Positions 16,818 to 25,185 of a DNA stretch of 25,910 bases are shown here, in pieces. The stretch covers positions 1 through 25,910 of the forward strand of contig CAYYGL010000054.1 of NCBI GenBank assembly GCA_964471235.1, in the 5' to 3' direction. A model generated the notes under the pieces. It saw nothing but the letters and a program-made list of their open reading frames with translations. It did no database searches and was not told where the DNA came from. This DNA comes from CAYYGL01 sp964471235 (lineage in GTDB: Bacteria; Calditrichota; Calditrichia; RBG-13-44-9; J075). Position 1 is the stretch's first letter; each line of letters starts with the position of its first letter. The position numbers were made by a program, and so were the translations under genes.

Positions 16818-17864
16818 ATGCGTGAATGGCTGTTTAAAATTTTTATTGAATATAACGCCCTGGAAATTATCATCGTTATCTCACTCATCTTACTGGTGGT
16901 AATGATGCTAACGTTGCTGGAACGCAAAATTTCTGCCTGGATTCAAAATCGGCATGGTCCCAACCGGGTGGGCTGGGGCGGTATGTTGCAACCCATTGCC
17001 GACGGCGTAAAATTTTTCCTGAAGGAAGATATCATCCCCGGGCACGTGGACCGTTTTTTATACTTGCTGGCGCCGGCGATTTCCCTGTTTCCCGCGTTAA
17101 TGACGTTTGCCATCGTGCCCTTCGGAAACCAGATTTCAATTTATATTGGCGATACCCTGGTCAATATCCGGTTTCAGTTAGTGGATTTAAATGTGGGAAT
17201 CCTGTATTTCGTTGCCGTCGCCTCATTGGGCGTTTATGGGTTGATTGTCGGCGGATTTGGTTCCAACAATAAGTATTCCATGCTGGGTGGGCTGCGTTCC
17301 TCTGCCCAGATGATCAGCTATGAGATTCCCATGGGATTGGCGATCATTTCCATTGCCATGATGAGCGGTTCCCTGCGGCTCAATGACATCGTGCAGGACC
17401 AGGTGGTGATGTGGAACTTCATTCGCCAGCCTTTGGCGTTCATCATTTTCCTGGTGGCTGCTTTTGCGGAAACCAACCGCCTCCCGTTTGACCTGCCGGA
17501 AGCGGAACAGGAATTGGTGGGCGGCTATCATACCGAATACAGCTCCATGAAGTTTTCTTCCTTTATGATTGCCGAATACTCCAACATTATCACCTCCTCC
17601 GCATTGATTGCCACGCTGTTTTTCGGTGGCTGGCACGTGCCCTTCTTGCACCTGCTGAATTTACCGATTGTGCTGGAAGAGGTAATTCAAATTATTGCCT
17701 TCATCGTAAAAACCGGTTTCTTCATTTTTCTGTTCATGTGGGTACGTTGGACATTGCCTCGTTTCCGCTATGATCAATTGATGAACCTGGGCTGGAAAGG
17801 GATGTTGCCGCTGGGGCTGCTGAACATCGTCATTACCGGGGCGGTAATGGCATATTTGAAATGA
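16818..17864 (+). CDS. nuoH: NADH-quinone oxidoreductase subunit H
   Basis: A 348-residue membrane subunit of complex I that forms much of the quinone entry chamber and the first link of the proton path. Landmarks: LLERKISAWIQNRHGPNRVGW, ADGVKFFLKEDIIP, YEIPMGLAI and AFAETNRLPFDLPEAEQELVGGYHTEYS, followed by RWTLPRFRYDQLM. About eight hydrophobic segments. Start chosen at the ATG at 16818 because GGAGA lies 9 bases upstream; an in-frame TTG 18 bases earlier would place that site inside the gene. Follows nuoG after 51 bases and precedes nuoJ by 20 bases, with no nuoI between them. Confidence 0.97.
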   Translation: MREWLFKIFIEYNALEIIIVISLILLVVMMLTLLERKISAWIQNRHGPNRVGWGGMLQPIADGVKFFLKEDIIPGHVDRFLYLLAPAISLFPALMTFAIVPFGNQISIYIGDTLVNIRFQLVDLNVGILYFVAVASLGVYGLIVGGFGSNNKYSMLGGLRSSAQMISYEIPMGLAIISIAMMSGSLRLNDIVQDQVVMWNFIRQPLAFIIFLVAAFAETNRLPFDLPEAEQELVGGYHTEYSSMKFSSFMIAEYSNIITSSALIATLFFGGWHVPFLHLLNLPIVLEEVIQIIAFIVKTGFFIFLFMWVRWTLPRFRYDQLMNLGWKGMLPLGLLNIVITGAVMAYLK

Positions 17865-17884
17865 TTAAATAGAGGATTGACAGG

Positions 17885-18454
17885 ATGATTGAATACATAC
17901 TGTTTTGGCTGTTTGCCATATTAGCCGGTGGCGGCGGATTAGGGGTGGTTCTCCATCGCAACCCGGTGAAAAGCGCCCTGTTCCTGGTGGTCACCCTCTT
18001 TGCCCTTGCCGGTGAATATGTGTTGCTGATGGCGCATTTTATCGCCATTGTGCACATCGCAGTCTATGCCGGTGCCATCATGGTCTTGTTCCTGTTTGTG
18101 ATCATGCTGCTCAATGTGCAAATCGAAAGTAAGATTGGGGGTATTCGGGGTGCGATGCGCTATGTAGGATTTACCCTGGCGCTGCTGCTTTTCGCAGAAA
18201 TCGGTTACTTTGGCTTTAAGGGATTTCAGACCGCAATGGTTCAGGAAAACACCTTTGGTACCGTAGAAGGCATTGGCACCGCCCTGTTCAGCAAATATGT
18301 GCTGCCGTTTGAGGTGGCGTCAATCCTGCTACTGGTTGCCATGCTGGGTGCAGTATATCTCTCCAAACGCCGGTTAACCCTGGGACCTTCCACGGATCAG
18401 AAACCGGCACAACCGGTGGTGAAAGGCGAGGAAGTCGTGGCGGAAGAAGGATAG
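17885..18454 (+). CDS. nuoJ: NADH-quinone oxidoreductase subunit J
   Basis: A 189-residue membrane subunit with five hydrophobic segments, of normal length. The conserved core is GVVLHRNPVKSALFLVVTLFA, split here as HRNPVKSALF and the VYAGAIMVLFLFVIMLL helix, which contains the pi-bulge region important for coupling. A hydrophilic, acidic C-terminal tail (VKGEEVVAEEG) follows the last helix. An AGAGGA element sits about 10 bases before the ATG. Follows nuoH directly, where nuoI would be expected. Confidence 0.95.
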   Translation: MIEYILFWLFAILAGGGGLGVVLHRNPVKSALFLVVTLFALAGEYVLLMAHFIAIVHIAVYAGAIMVLFLFVIMLLNVQIESKIGGIRGAMRYVGFTLALLLFAEIGYFGFKGFQTAMVQENTFGTVEGIGTALFSKYVLPFEVASILLLVAMLGAVYLSKRRLTLGPSTDQKPAQPVVKGEEVVAEEG

Positions 18455-18657
18455 AGAGGGGATAAATTCCATATTCCAAAATGCAAAAACAAATAAATTT
18501 CACTGGACCACTATCAAAGGGAAAAAGAAGTCTGATTTCAAGGGGAAATGGTATAAGGTAAAAGGTAAAGGGTAAAAGGGATAGGGGATAGGGAGGAAGC
18601 GTTACTCAATATCACGCGGTACGTTTTACGTTTCAATCATTTACAACAGGTGAGGTT
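18455..18657. repeat. nuoJ-nuoK spacer with G-rich and TACG-type tandems
   Basis: A 203-base spacer. Positions 18550-18597 are a degenerate G-rich tandem built from GGTAAA and GGGATA words. Positions 18612-18633 hold a TACG/CACG alternation (ATCACGCGGTACGTTTTACG). Then comes the AGGTGAGG ribosome-binding site of nuoK. No gene seen. Confidence 0.6.
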
Positions 18658-18966
18658 ATGCAGGGAGTTCCCATACAACATTTTTTGATTTTAGCGGCAG
18701 TGTTATTCGGATTAGGCGTGGTAGGGGTGATCACCCGCCGCAACGCCATCATCATCTTCATGTCCATTGAGTTGATGCTGAATGCGGTGAACCTGACCTT
18801 TATTGCCTTTTCCAATTTGCTGAACAATGTGGAAGGGCAAATTTTCGTATTTATGGTGATGGTGGTGGCAGCCGCGGAAGTTGCCGTGGGACTGGCAATC
18901 ATCGTGGCAATTTTCCGCATCCGGGAAACCGTGCATGTGGATGACATCAAACTGCTGAAATGGTAA
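18658..18966 (+). CDS. nuoK: NADH-quinone oxidoreductase subunit K
   Basis: A 102-residue, three-helix antiporter-like membrane subunit, normal size. The two membrane glutamates used in proton transfer are present: Glu38 in SIELMLNAVNL and Glu74 in AAAEVAVGLAI, corresponding to E. coli Glu36 and Glu72. AGGTGAGG lies just upstream of the ATG. Between two repeat-bearing spacers. Confidence 0.97.
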   Translation: MQGVPIQHFLILAAVLFGLGVVGVITRRNAIIIFMSIELMLNAVNLTFIAFSNLLNNVEGQIFVFMVMVVAAAEVAVGLAIIVAIFRIRETVHVDDIKLLKW

Positions 18967-19037
18967 CATAGGTATTCCGTGTTGTTCAATTGAAAAAGAC
19001 TACACAACACGTAATATGTACCACAATTCAACTCCTT

Positions 19038-19061
19038 GTTCCCAAACTCCTGTTTGGGAAC
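19038..19061. repeat. Perfect hairpin, GTTCCCAAAC arms
   Basis: GTTCCCAAAC (19038-19047), loop TCCT, GTTTGGGAAC (19052-19061). It has a perfect 10 bp stem followed by an AT-rich stretch containing ATAATTTTT. It might attenuate transcription, but similar GTTCC...GGAAC hairpins are also spread as REP-like elements in many genomes. Confidence 0.8.
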
Positions 19062-19120
19062 ACCATAATTTTTAAGCTTTGGTTTAATTGGATGATAAAA
19101 ACGGAGTTTTTTCTTTACTG

Positions 19121-19145
19121 CGTTCCAAAACAGAGTTTTGGAACG
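19121..19145. repeat. Perfect hairpin, CGTTCCAAAAC arms
   Basis: CGTTCCAAAAC (19121-19131), loop AGA, GTTTTGGAACG (19135-19145). It has a perfect 11 bp stem and clearly belongs to the same family as the hairpin at 19038. The stem sequence differs by substitutions that keep pairing. Confidence 0.8.
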
Positions 19146-19361
19146 AGATGATTCATTCTTAAAAATGGACTACGTAATACGTAACACGATTTAAAACACT
19201 TTTAGCTCATTTCGTGTATTTCGTAGGCTAAGTAGTAATCAACTTTTTGAAAACCAATTACGAATTACGAACCACGCAATACGTAATACAATTTCATACG
19301 GAGTCGTCTAAAAACATTTTCGAAAAGATATTATCAAAACCATACATCTCGGAGTCTGTCA

Positions 19362-21254
19362 ATGGAAGGTTTTATCTGGTTAATTCCGCTGCTTCCCCTG
19401 TTTGGCGCCATTATCAATGGCATCTTCGGTTCTGCTTTAAAAGAAAAAGCCGGCTTAATTGCCAACCTGACCATATTCATCTCCTTTTTGCTCAGCATCA
19501 AAGCCTTTTTCCTGGTTCGGGACGGTGTCACTTTTAACGGTGAACTGTTTCACTGGATTGTTGCCGGGAGCTTCTCCGCCAGCTTTGGTGTGTTGGTGGA
19601 TCAATTATCGGTGATAATGATGCTGGTGGTCACCGGTGTGGGATTTCTCATCCACGTTTATTCCATCGGTTATATGCATGGCGATCCCGGGGTGGGGCGT
19701 TACTTCTCCTACCTCAACCTGTTTGTCTTCTCCATGCTGCTGCTGGTGATGGGCAACAACCTGCTCCTGCTCTACCTGGGTTGGGAAGGTGTGGGGCTGT
19801 GCTCCTACCTGCTAATCGGCTTCTGGTATGAAAAACCTTCCGCTGCCAAAGCCGGATTAAAGGCATTCTTAACCAACCGGGTGGGCGACTTCGGATTCGC
19901 CATCGGTATTTTTATCATTTTCAATACCCTGGGCACCATCAGTTACCTGGAAATTTTTGACAAGGTGGATGTGCTTGCCGGCGCCGGGGTGCTGACGGCT
20001 GCCACCCTGCTGCTGTTCATGGGCGCCACCGGGAAATCCGCCCAGTTTCCGCTCTACATCTGGCTGCCCGATGCCATGGAAGGTCCCACCCCGGTCAGCG
20101 CCCTGATTCACGCTGCCACCATGGTCACCGCCGGGGTCTATATGGTCGCCCGGTTTAATGCCCTCTTCAGTATGAGCCCAACTGCCATGGCAGTGGTGGT
20201 CATCATCGGCACCTTTACCGCGGTGTATGCTGCCACCATGGCATTGGTGAATAACGACATCAAGCGGGTGCTGGCGTATTCCACCATTTCCCAACTCGGC
20301 TACATGTTCATCGGGGTGGGGGTGGGCGCTTATGCCGCCGGTATTTTTCACCTGATGACCCATGCCTTCTTTAAAGCGCTTCTCTTTTTGGGCGCCGGTT
20401 CGGTGATGCACGCCCTGGGAAATGAGACCGATATCCGTAAAATGGGCGGGCTTTATCCCAAAATTAAAACCACCGCACTCACCTTCATTATGGCATGGTT
20501 AGCTATCAGCGGGATTCCACCCTTCAGCGGGTTTTTCTCCAAAGACGAAATTTTAGCCAAAGCCTTTGCCTATCATCCGGCAGTATGGCTGTTTGGGGTC
20601 ATCGGTGCGGTACTGACCGCCTTTTACATGTCCCGGTTGGTGTTTGTCACCTTTTTCGGGGAATCGCGGGTGGAGCCGGAAGTAGAGCATCACATTCACG
20701 AGTCGCCCAAAGTGATGACCATCCCGCTGACCATTTTAGCCATTTTAGCGGTCATCGGCGGATTTGTGGGGGTGCCGGAAATCCTGGGCGGCAGCAATCA
20801 TTTTGAACATTTCTTAGAACCGGTGTTTGCCGGGGCTGCCGAGCATCTTCATTTTGCCCATCCTCCTCTTACCACGGAATACATTTTGATGGGTATTTCG
20901 GTTCTGGCAGCACTGGGCGGCATCGGGTTCGCTTACCTGATGTATATCAAAAAATCCATCAGCGCCGAGGCAATGGCAAACCGCTTTAAAGGCATTTATA
21001 CCCTGCTTTACAATAAATATTATGTGGATGAAATCATCGAGGCGACCATCCTGAATCCCATCGTGAATTTTAGCCGCTGGCTGTGGAAGGGATTCGATGA
21101 CCGGGTGATTGACGGGCTGGTGAACCTGAGCGCCAAAATCATGTTGCTGATTAGTTTGATTATCCGCCGCATCCAGACCGGCTATGTTCAGAATTACGCC
21201 AGTATTATGGTGATTGGCGTGTTGATTATTTTAGCGTATTACCTGTTTTCGTGA
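19362..21254 (+). CDS. nuoL: NADH-quinone oxidoreductase subunit L
   Basis: A 630-residue antiporter-like proton-pumping subunit at the distal end of the membrane arm, with the long lateral helix at its C-terminus. Key residues: Glu142 in GWEGVGLCSYLL and Lys225 in GATGKSAQFPLYIWLPDAMEGPTPVSALIHAATM, equivalent to E. coli Glu144 and Lys229. SIGYMHGDPGVGRYF and the DDRVIDGLVN C-terminal segment are also typical. Full length for the family. The ATG at 19362 has CGGAG upstream. Downstream spacer to nuoM is 166 bases. Confidence 0.97.
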   Translation: MEGFIWLIPLLPLFGAIINGIFGSALKEKAGLIANLTIFISFLLSIKAFFLVRDGVTFNGELFHWIVAGSFSASFGVLVDQLSVIMMLVVTGVGFLIHVYSIGYMHGDPGVGRYFSYLNLFVFSMLLLVMGNNLLLLYLGWEGVGLCSYLLIGFWYEKPSAAKAGLKAFLTNRVGDFGFAIGIFIIFNTLGTISYLEIFDKVDVLAGAGVLTAATLLLFMGATGKSAQFPLYIWLPDAMEGPTPVSALIHAATMVTAGVYMVARFNALFSMSPTAMAVVVIIGTFTAVYAATMALVNNDIKRVLAYSTISQLGYMFIGVGVGAYAAGIFHLMTHAFFKALLFLGAGSVMHALGNETDIRKMGGLYPKIKTTALTFIMAWLAISGIPPFSGFFSKDEILAKAFAYHPAVWLFGVIGAVLTAFYMSRLVFVTFFGESRVEPEVEHHIHESPKVMTIPLTILAILAVIGGFVGVPEILGGSNHFEHFLEPVFAGAAEHLHFAHPPLTTEYILMGISVLAALGGIGFAYLMYIKKSISAEAMANRFKGIYTLLYNKYYVDEIIEATILNPIVNFSRWLWKGFDDRVIDGLVNLSAKIMLLISLIIRRIQTGYVQNYASIMVIGVLIILAYYLFS

Positions 21255-21420
21255 ATTGGGTATAGGGTATTAGGGATTTAGGGAGTTGGATCGACAAAAC
21301 TTGTTTTGTCCCGTGAAACGTAACACGTGAAAAAGAGATCTGCAACTACGTTTTGCGGATTACGCATCACGGAATACGCAATGTAAGAATTTCAAAACCA
21401 ATCATTGGAGAAAACGATAG
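21255..21420. repeat. nuoL-nuoM spacer with three repeat types
   Basis: Contains, in order, a G-rich tandem with GGGTAT/GGGATT words (21258-21284), one copy of the ACAAAA hairpin (21293-21310) and TACG/CACG alternations (21311-21382). The GGAGAAAA ribosome-binding site of nuoM follows. No gene seen. Confidence 0.65.
21293..21310. repeat. Isolated copy of the nuoE-nuoF hairpin unit
   Basis: GACAAAAC-TT-GTTTTGTC is a perfect 8 bp stem. Relative to the units at 13170 and 13224 the innermost pair is C-G instead of T-A, so both arms changed together. Confidence 0.75.
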
Positions 21421-22974
21421 ATGAACCTGTCAAGTCTGTTGAACATCGTGACGTTTATGCCGCTGATGGGTGCGGTCATCTTGATGATGATTCCCCGAAC
21501 CGAAGAACGGCTGATAAAATCCTGGAGTTTTCTGGTAACTACGGTGACGTTTTTAGCTTCCATCCCCCTCTTTTATTATTTTGACGGCAACATCGCCGCC
21601 ATGCAGTTCCAGACCAATGCTTCCTGGATTCCCCTGCTGGGCGCCCATTATCACGTGGGTGTGGATGGCATCAGCATCCTGTTGTACAGCCTGACCGCCT
21701 TCATCATGCCCCTGGCGATTCTCTCCTCCTACAGCGCCATCACCGATCGGGTGAAGGAATACATGCTGGCGATGCTGGTGTTGGAAACCGCCATGCTGGG
21801 GGTGTTCATTTCCCTGGACTTACTGCTCTTCTACCTGTTCTGGGAAGCCATGCTCATTCCCATGTACCTGTTAATCGGTGTGTGGGGTGGTCCCCGCCGC
21901 ATCTATGCTGCGGTAAAATTTGTGATCTACACCATGGTGGGCAGTGTGCTGATGCTGGTGGCGATTTTATATCTCTACTTCATGTATCACAATTACACCG
22001 GCAAGTTCACCTTTGACCTCCTGGAAATCATGACCCTGAACATTCCCTTCGGGGTGCAATTCTGGCTCTTTTTAGCCTTTGCCCTGGCGTTTGCCATCAA
22101 GGTGCCCATGTTTCCGTTTCACACCTGGTTACCGGACGCCCATGTGGAAGCGCCCACTGCCGGCTCGGTAATCCTGGCAGGCATTCTCTTAAAGATGGGC
22201 ACCTACGGGTTTCTCCGGTTTAACCTGCCCCTCTTTCCCCATGCTTCGGTGTATTTTGCGCCTTATTTCTTTGTGCTGGCGGTAATTGGCATTCTTTACG
22301 GCGCCTGGGTTGCCATGGTGCAGGATGATGTCAAGAAACTGGTTGCCTACTCGTCGGTCAGCCACCTCGGGTTTATTGTGCTGGGGATGTTTGCCCTGAC
22401 CGTGCCCAGTCTGCAAGGAGGGTTGATTCAGATGATTAACCACGGCGTCTCCAGCGGGGCGCTCTTTTTGGCAGTGGGGATGATTTACGAACGCCGCCAT
22501 ACCCGGCAGATTGATCAATTCGGCGGGGTTGCCAAGGTGATGCCGGTGTTTGCGGTGTTCTTCTCCATCATCTGCCTTTCCTCCCTGGGACTCCCCGGCA
22601 CCAACGGCTTTGTGGGTGAATTCCTGATATTGGTAGGCAGCTTTAAAACCGTCCCGGTGTTTACCATCATTGGTACGGTGGGAATTATATTTGCGGCGGC
22701 GTATTTGCTGTGGATGTATCGCCGCACCATGTTCGGTCCCCTTACCCGGGCGGAAAACAAGAAACTGATCGATTTAAACGGCAGGGAAATCGCCATTCTC
22801 ATCCCCATTGTGGTAATGATTTTCTGGATTGGCGTCTATCCCTCCACCTTCCTTAACAAAACCGAGAAAACCGCCATTGCCCTGATTGAAAAAATGCAAA
22901 AAGCCAAAGCGGAATTGCGGATCGATACTCAACATCATTCCCTGGCGGATTTGCTAAGGAACTGGAATGATTAA
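21421..22974 (+). CDS. nuoM: NADH-quinone oxidoreductase subunit M
   Basis: A 517-residue antiporter-like membrane subunit of complex I, family-typical in length. Glu142 in FWEAMLIPMYLLIG and Lys227 in AIKVPMFPFHTWLPDAHVEA correspond to the E. coli residues essential for proton pumping. GVDGISILLYSLTAFIMP and VKKLVAYSSVSHLGF are also present. The hydrophilic C-terminal tail of about 40 residues is rich in Lys and Glu. ATG preceded by GGAGAAAACGATAG. Followed by a 480-base repeat-bearing spacer before nuoN. Confidence 0.97.
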   Translation: MNLSSLLNIVTFMPLMGAVILMMIPRTEERLIKSWSFLVTTVTFLASIPLFYYFDGNIAAMQFQTNASWIPLLGAHYHVGVDGISILLYSLTAFIMPLAILSSYSAITDRVKEYMLAMLVLETAMLGVFISLDLLLFYLFWEAMLIPMYLLIGVWGGPRRIYAAVKFVIYTMVGSVLMLVAILYLYFMYHNYTGKFTFDLLEIMTLNIPFGVQFWLFLAFALAFAIKVPMFPFHTWLPDAHVEAPTAGSVILAGILLKMGTYGFLRFNLPLFPHASVYFAPYFFVLAVIGILYGAWVAMVQDDVKKLVAYSSVSHLGFIVLGMFALTVPSLQGGLIQMINHGVSSGALFLAVGMIYERRHTRQIDQFGGVAKVMPVFAVFFSIICLSSLGLPGTNGFVGEFLILVGSFKTVPVFTIIGTVGIIFAAAYLLWMYRRTMFGPLTRAENKKLIDLNGREIAILIPIVVMIFWIGVYPSTFLNKTEKTAIALIEKMQKAKAELRIDTQHHSLADLLRNWND

Positions 22975-23454
22975 CCACCCACAACGTGGTCGCTTTGCGA
23001 AGAGAAGAGGAGAGCACAGAGAACAATGAATTAAACAAAGAATGCGAAAGATTCTTTAAGAACTTTAAATTGTTGAACAGAACGTTTCATTTTTGTGCTT
23101 TAATTTAACGCTACTTTAAAACTTTGAATGGGCATTTGAAATATGTCACCTCTAACGAGGTTTGGAAAGGTCAAGTGAAACACCTTTTCTATAACCATAG
23201 CACCCCTGACGGGGTTCAAGGTTGTTGAATCCACCCAGGCCTTCATCTAAACCGCGTCAGCGGTGGCATGTTTATAGTAAATAGCGACTTCCGAAGATCA
23301 AAACCACGTAGTGGTGACATGTAGATTGCTCAAAGTCTAAAAGTAAAATTAAATAAAAAAGGGAATATAGCCCTCTGTGATCTCTGGGGTTTATACCAAA
23401 AACCATGAAGAGACGAATTAATTTAGTGGATAAGCACTTGAGGAGTAATGAGAG
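22975..23454. other. nuoM-nuoN spacer, gene-free, carries mini-hairpin array
   Basis: 480 bases with no convincing open frame. A partial dyad CCAC-AAC-GTGG lies just after the nuoM stop codon. The four-unit hairpin array at 23148-23315 is listed separately. The last 20 bases contain GAGGAG, the ribosome-binding site of nuoN. Confidence 0.6.
23148..23315. repeat. Four mini-hairpins, two inverted pairs, about 50 bp period
   Basis: Dyads with ACC...GGT arms: ACCTC-TAAC-GAGGT (23148-23161), ACCCC-TGAC-GGGGT (23202-23215), ACCGC-GTCA-GCGGT (23251-23264) and ACCAC-GTA-GTGGT (23303-23315). Stem interiors differ but always pair. Units 3 and 4 are followed by GRCATGT and TATAG- or GATTG-type words; units 1 and 2 carry the same flank on the other strand (ATATGTCACC, CTATAACCATAGCACC). 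The array is thus two minus-oriented then two plus-oriented copies of one element. Confidence 0.8.
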
Positions 23455-24888
23455 ATGTCAATAAACCTGACCCATGCTGATTTTATTGCGATATCACCCA
23501 TACTGATTGTTTCTGTCTTTGGAATATACTTGATGGTGCAAGGCGTTCTGGCGCCTCGCTTTCATAAACTGACCCTGCCCTACATCGGATTGCTGGGAAT
23601 TCTGCTGGCAACGGCAGCGAATTTTCTCTTGCTCGGAGATTCTCATACGGCTTTCCAGGAGATGGTGCGGGTGGACCGCCTGACGGTGGTGTTCAATTTC
23701 ATCTTCCTGCTCACCGCTGCCTTTATCATTTTGATGAGCACCAGCTACACCGAGCAGGAATCGATCGAGTTTATCGAATTCACCCCGCTGCTGCTGTTCT
23801 CCTCCGCAGGAATGATGCTGATGGCGGCCGCCAACAACCTGATGATCATCTTTTTGGGTTTGGAAACCATGTCCATCGCCCTGTATGTGATGGCAGGATT
23901 CCGGCGACACAACCGGGAATCCCTGGAAGCATCCCTAAAATATTTTTTGTTGGGGGCGTTTGCCACCGGCTTTTTGCTCTACGGTATTGCTTTGATTTAC
24001 GGGGTGGTCGGTACCACCAACCTGGCGAAGGTTACTCAATATTTTGCCGATCATACCTTTGATGCCGATAAACTTGCCCTGGTGGGAGTAGGGCTGCTCA
24101 TCGTCGGTTTCGGATTCAAGGTAGCGCTGGTGCCCTTCCACATGTGGACGCCCGATGTTTACCAGGGCGCGCCCATACCGGTGACCGCCTTTATGGCGGT
24201 GGGCGCTAAAGCCGCCGGGTTTGCCGCCATTATCCGGGTGATTGTGCTGGCTGCCGGTAACATCTCCTTTGAATGGACAAATGTCTTCTGGATTTTAGCG
24301 GTGCTCACCATGTCGGTGGGAAACATCATTGCCCTGGTACAGGACAATATCAAACGCATGTTAGCTTACTCCAGCATTGCCCACGCCGGTTATATTTTAA
24401 TGGCGGTGGTTGCCAGCAATGACTTAACCGCCCCCTCCATCTTGTTTTACCTCTTTGTTTACCTGTTTATGAATATCGGCGCTTTTGCCATTGCCTCGGT
24501 GGTCAGCGGCGAACACGAACGCCATGTGCGGATAAAAGACTTCGCCGGGCTGGGCCGCACCCAACCCCTGCTGGGCTTAGCCATGACGGTATTTATGTTC
24601 TCCTTAGCCGGTTTTCCGCCCACCGGTGGATTCATGGGCAAGTTATACATCTTCAGCGCCGCCCTGGAATCCGGCTACATCTGGCTGGTGATATTCGGTG
24701 CGGTCAACACCCTGGTGTCCGTTTATTACTACATTGGGGTGGTGGTTGCCATGTATATGCAAAAGCCGGAGAAATCGGTAAAGATGCGTGCCGTGCTGCC
24801 CGGTGTGGGACTGGTGATCCTGCTCTCCGTGCTTGGCATCGTCTATTTCGGTATTTTCCCCGGCAATGCCCTGTCGCTGTTGTATTAG
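23455..24888 (+). CDS. nuoN: NADH-quinone oxidoreductase subunit N
   Basis: A 477-residue antiporter-like membrane subunit, closest to the peripheral arm among L, M and N. Glu137 in LGLETMSIALYVMAGF and Lys222 in GFKVALVPFHMWTPDVYQGAP match the conserved charged pair (E. coli Glu133, Lys217). IKRMLAYSSIAHAGYILM and GFPPTGGFMGKLYIF are further family marks. Family-normal length. ATG with GAGGAG about 10 bases upstream. Last recognisable gene of the operon; no hairpin-plus-T-run terminator is visible directly downstream. Confidence 0.97.
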   Translation: MSINLTHADFIAISPILIVSVFGIYLMVQGVLAPRFHKLTLPYIGLLGILLATAANFLLLGDSHTAFQEMVRVDRLTVVFNFIFLLTAAFIILMSTSYTEQESIEFIEFTPLLLFSSAGMMLMAAANNLMIIFLGLETMSIALYVMAGFRRHNRESLEASLKYFLLGAFATGFLLYGIALIYGVVGTTNLAKVTQYFADHTFDADKLALVGVGLLIVGFGFKVALVPFHMWTPDVYQGAPIPVTAFMAVGAKAAGFAAIIRVIVLAAGNISFEWTNVFWILAVLTMSVGNIIALVQDNIKRMLAYSSIAHAGYILMAVVASNDLTAPSILFYLFVYLFMNIGAFAIASVVSGEHERHVRIKDFAGLGRTQPLLGLAMTVFMFSLAGFPPTGGFMGKLYIFSAALESGYIWLVIFGAVNTLVSVYYYIGVVVAMYMQKPEKSVKMRAVLPGVGLVILLSVLGIVYFGIFPGNALSLLY

Positions 24889-25185
24889 CGTGAGGGCGAT
24901 ATTAGGATATTGGGGAAGGATGGGACTTAAGACGGGGAAAAAGTAAAGCGTAAGGGATTTTGCTGAATCAGGTACGAATAATAAATTTTAAGTGTGTGAA
25001 TCCCACCCAATATCCACAATTGACAAACAACGAGTGAACCGAGCAATATAAAAAAATACTGCACCCCAATGGTTCTGCTGCCACACCGCGAGGAAGCCGC
25101 TTTCACTGCTATATTTTCAGTTATGATGACCTCAGCTATACTCTGAACGACAAGATACAGTCTCTATATATAGACAGGGGGGACC
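24889..25185. other. Spacer after nuoN, no recognised gene
   Basis: About 300 bases. It begins with a G-rich degenerate tandem similar to those in the nuoJ-K and nuoL-M spacers (around 24897-24920). A short open frame between roughly 25040 and 25200 contains FSYDDLSYTLN but has no start codon or family I can name; it could be further Rhs-region debris. No clear terminator. Confidence 0.4.

Larger units (their letters stand above)
18967..19361. repeat. nuoK-nuoL spacer: TACG-type repeats and hairpins
   Basis: A 395-base spacer without a gene. TACG-type alternations occur at 19009-19022, 19171-19188 (TACGTAATACGTAACACG) and 19257-19290. Between them lie two perfect hairpins, listed separately, and a third small dyad AAAAC-GGA-GTTTT at 19098-19110. 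The NuoL ribosome-binding site CGGAG is near 19350. Confidence 0.6.

Noticed and set aside
19247..19537. Open frame starting MKTNYELRTTQYVIQF before nuoL
   Set aside because: The N-terminal part is the translation of TACG-type repeats and the rest overlaps nuoL in the wrong frame; no ribosome-binding site.
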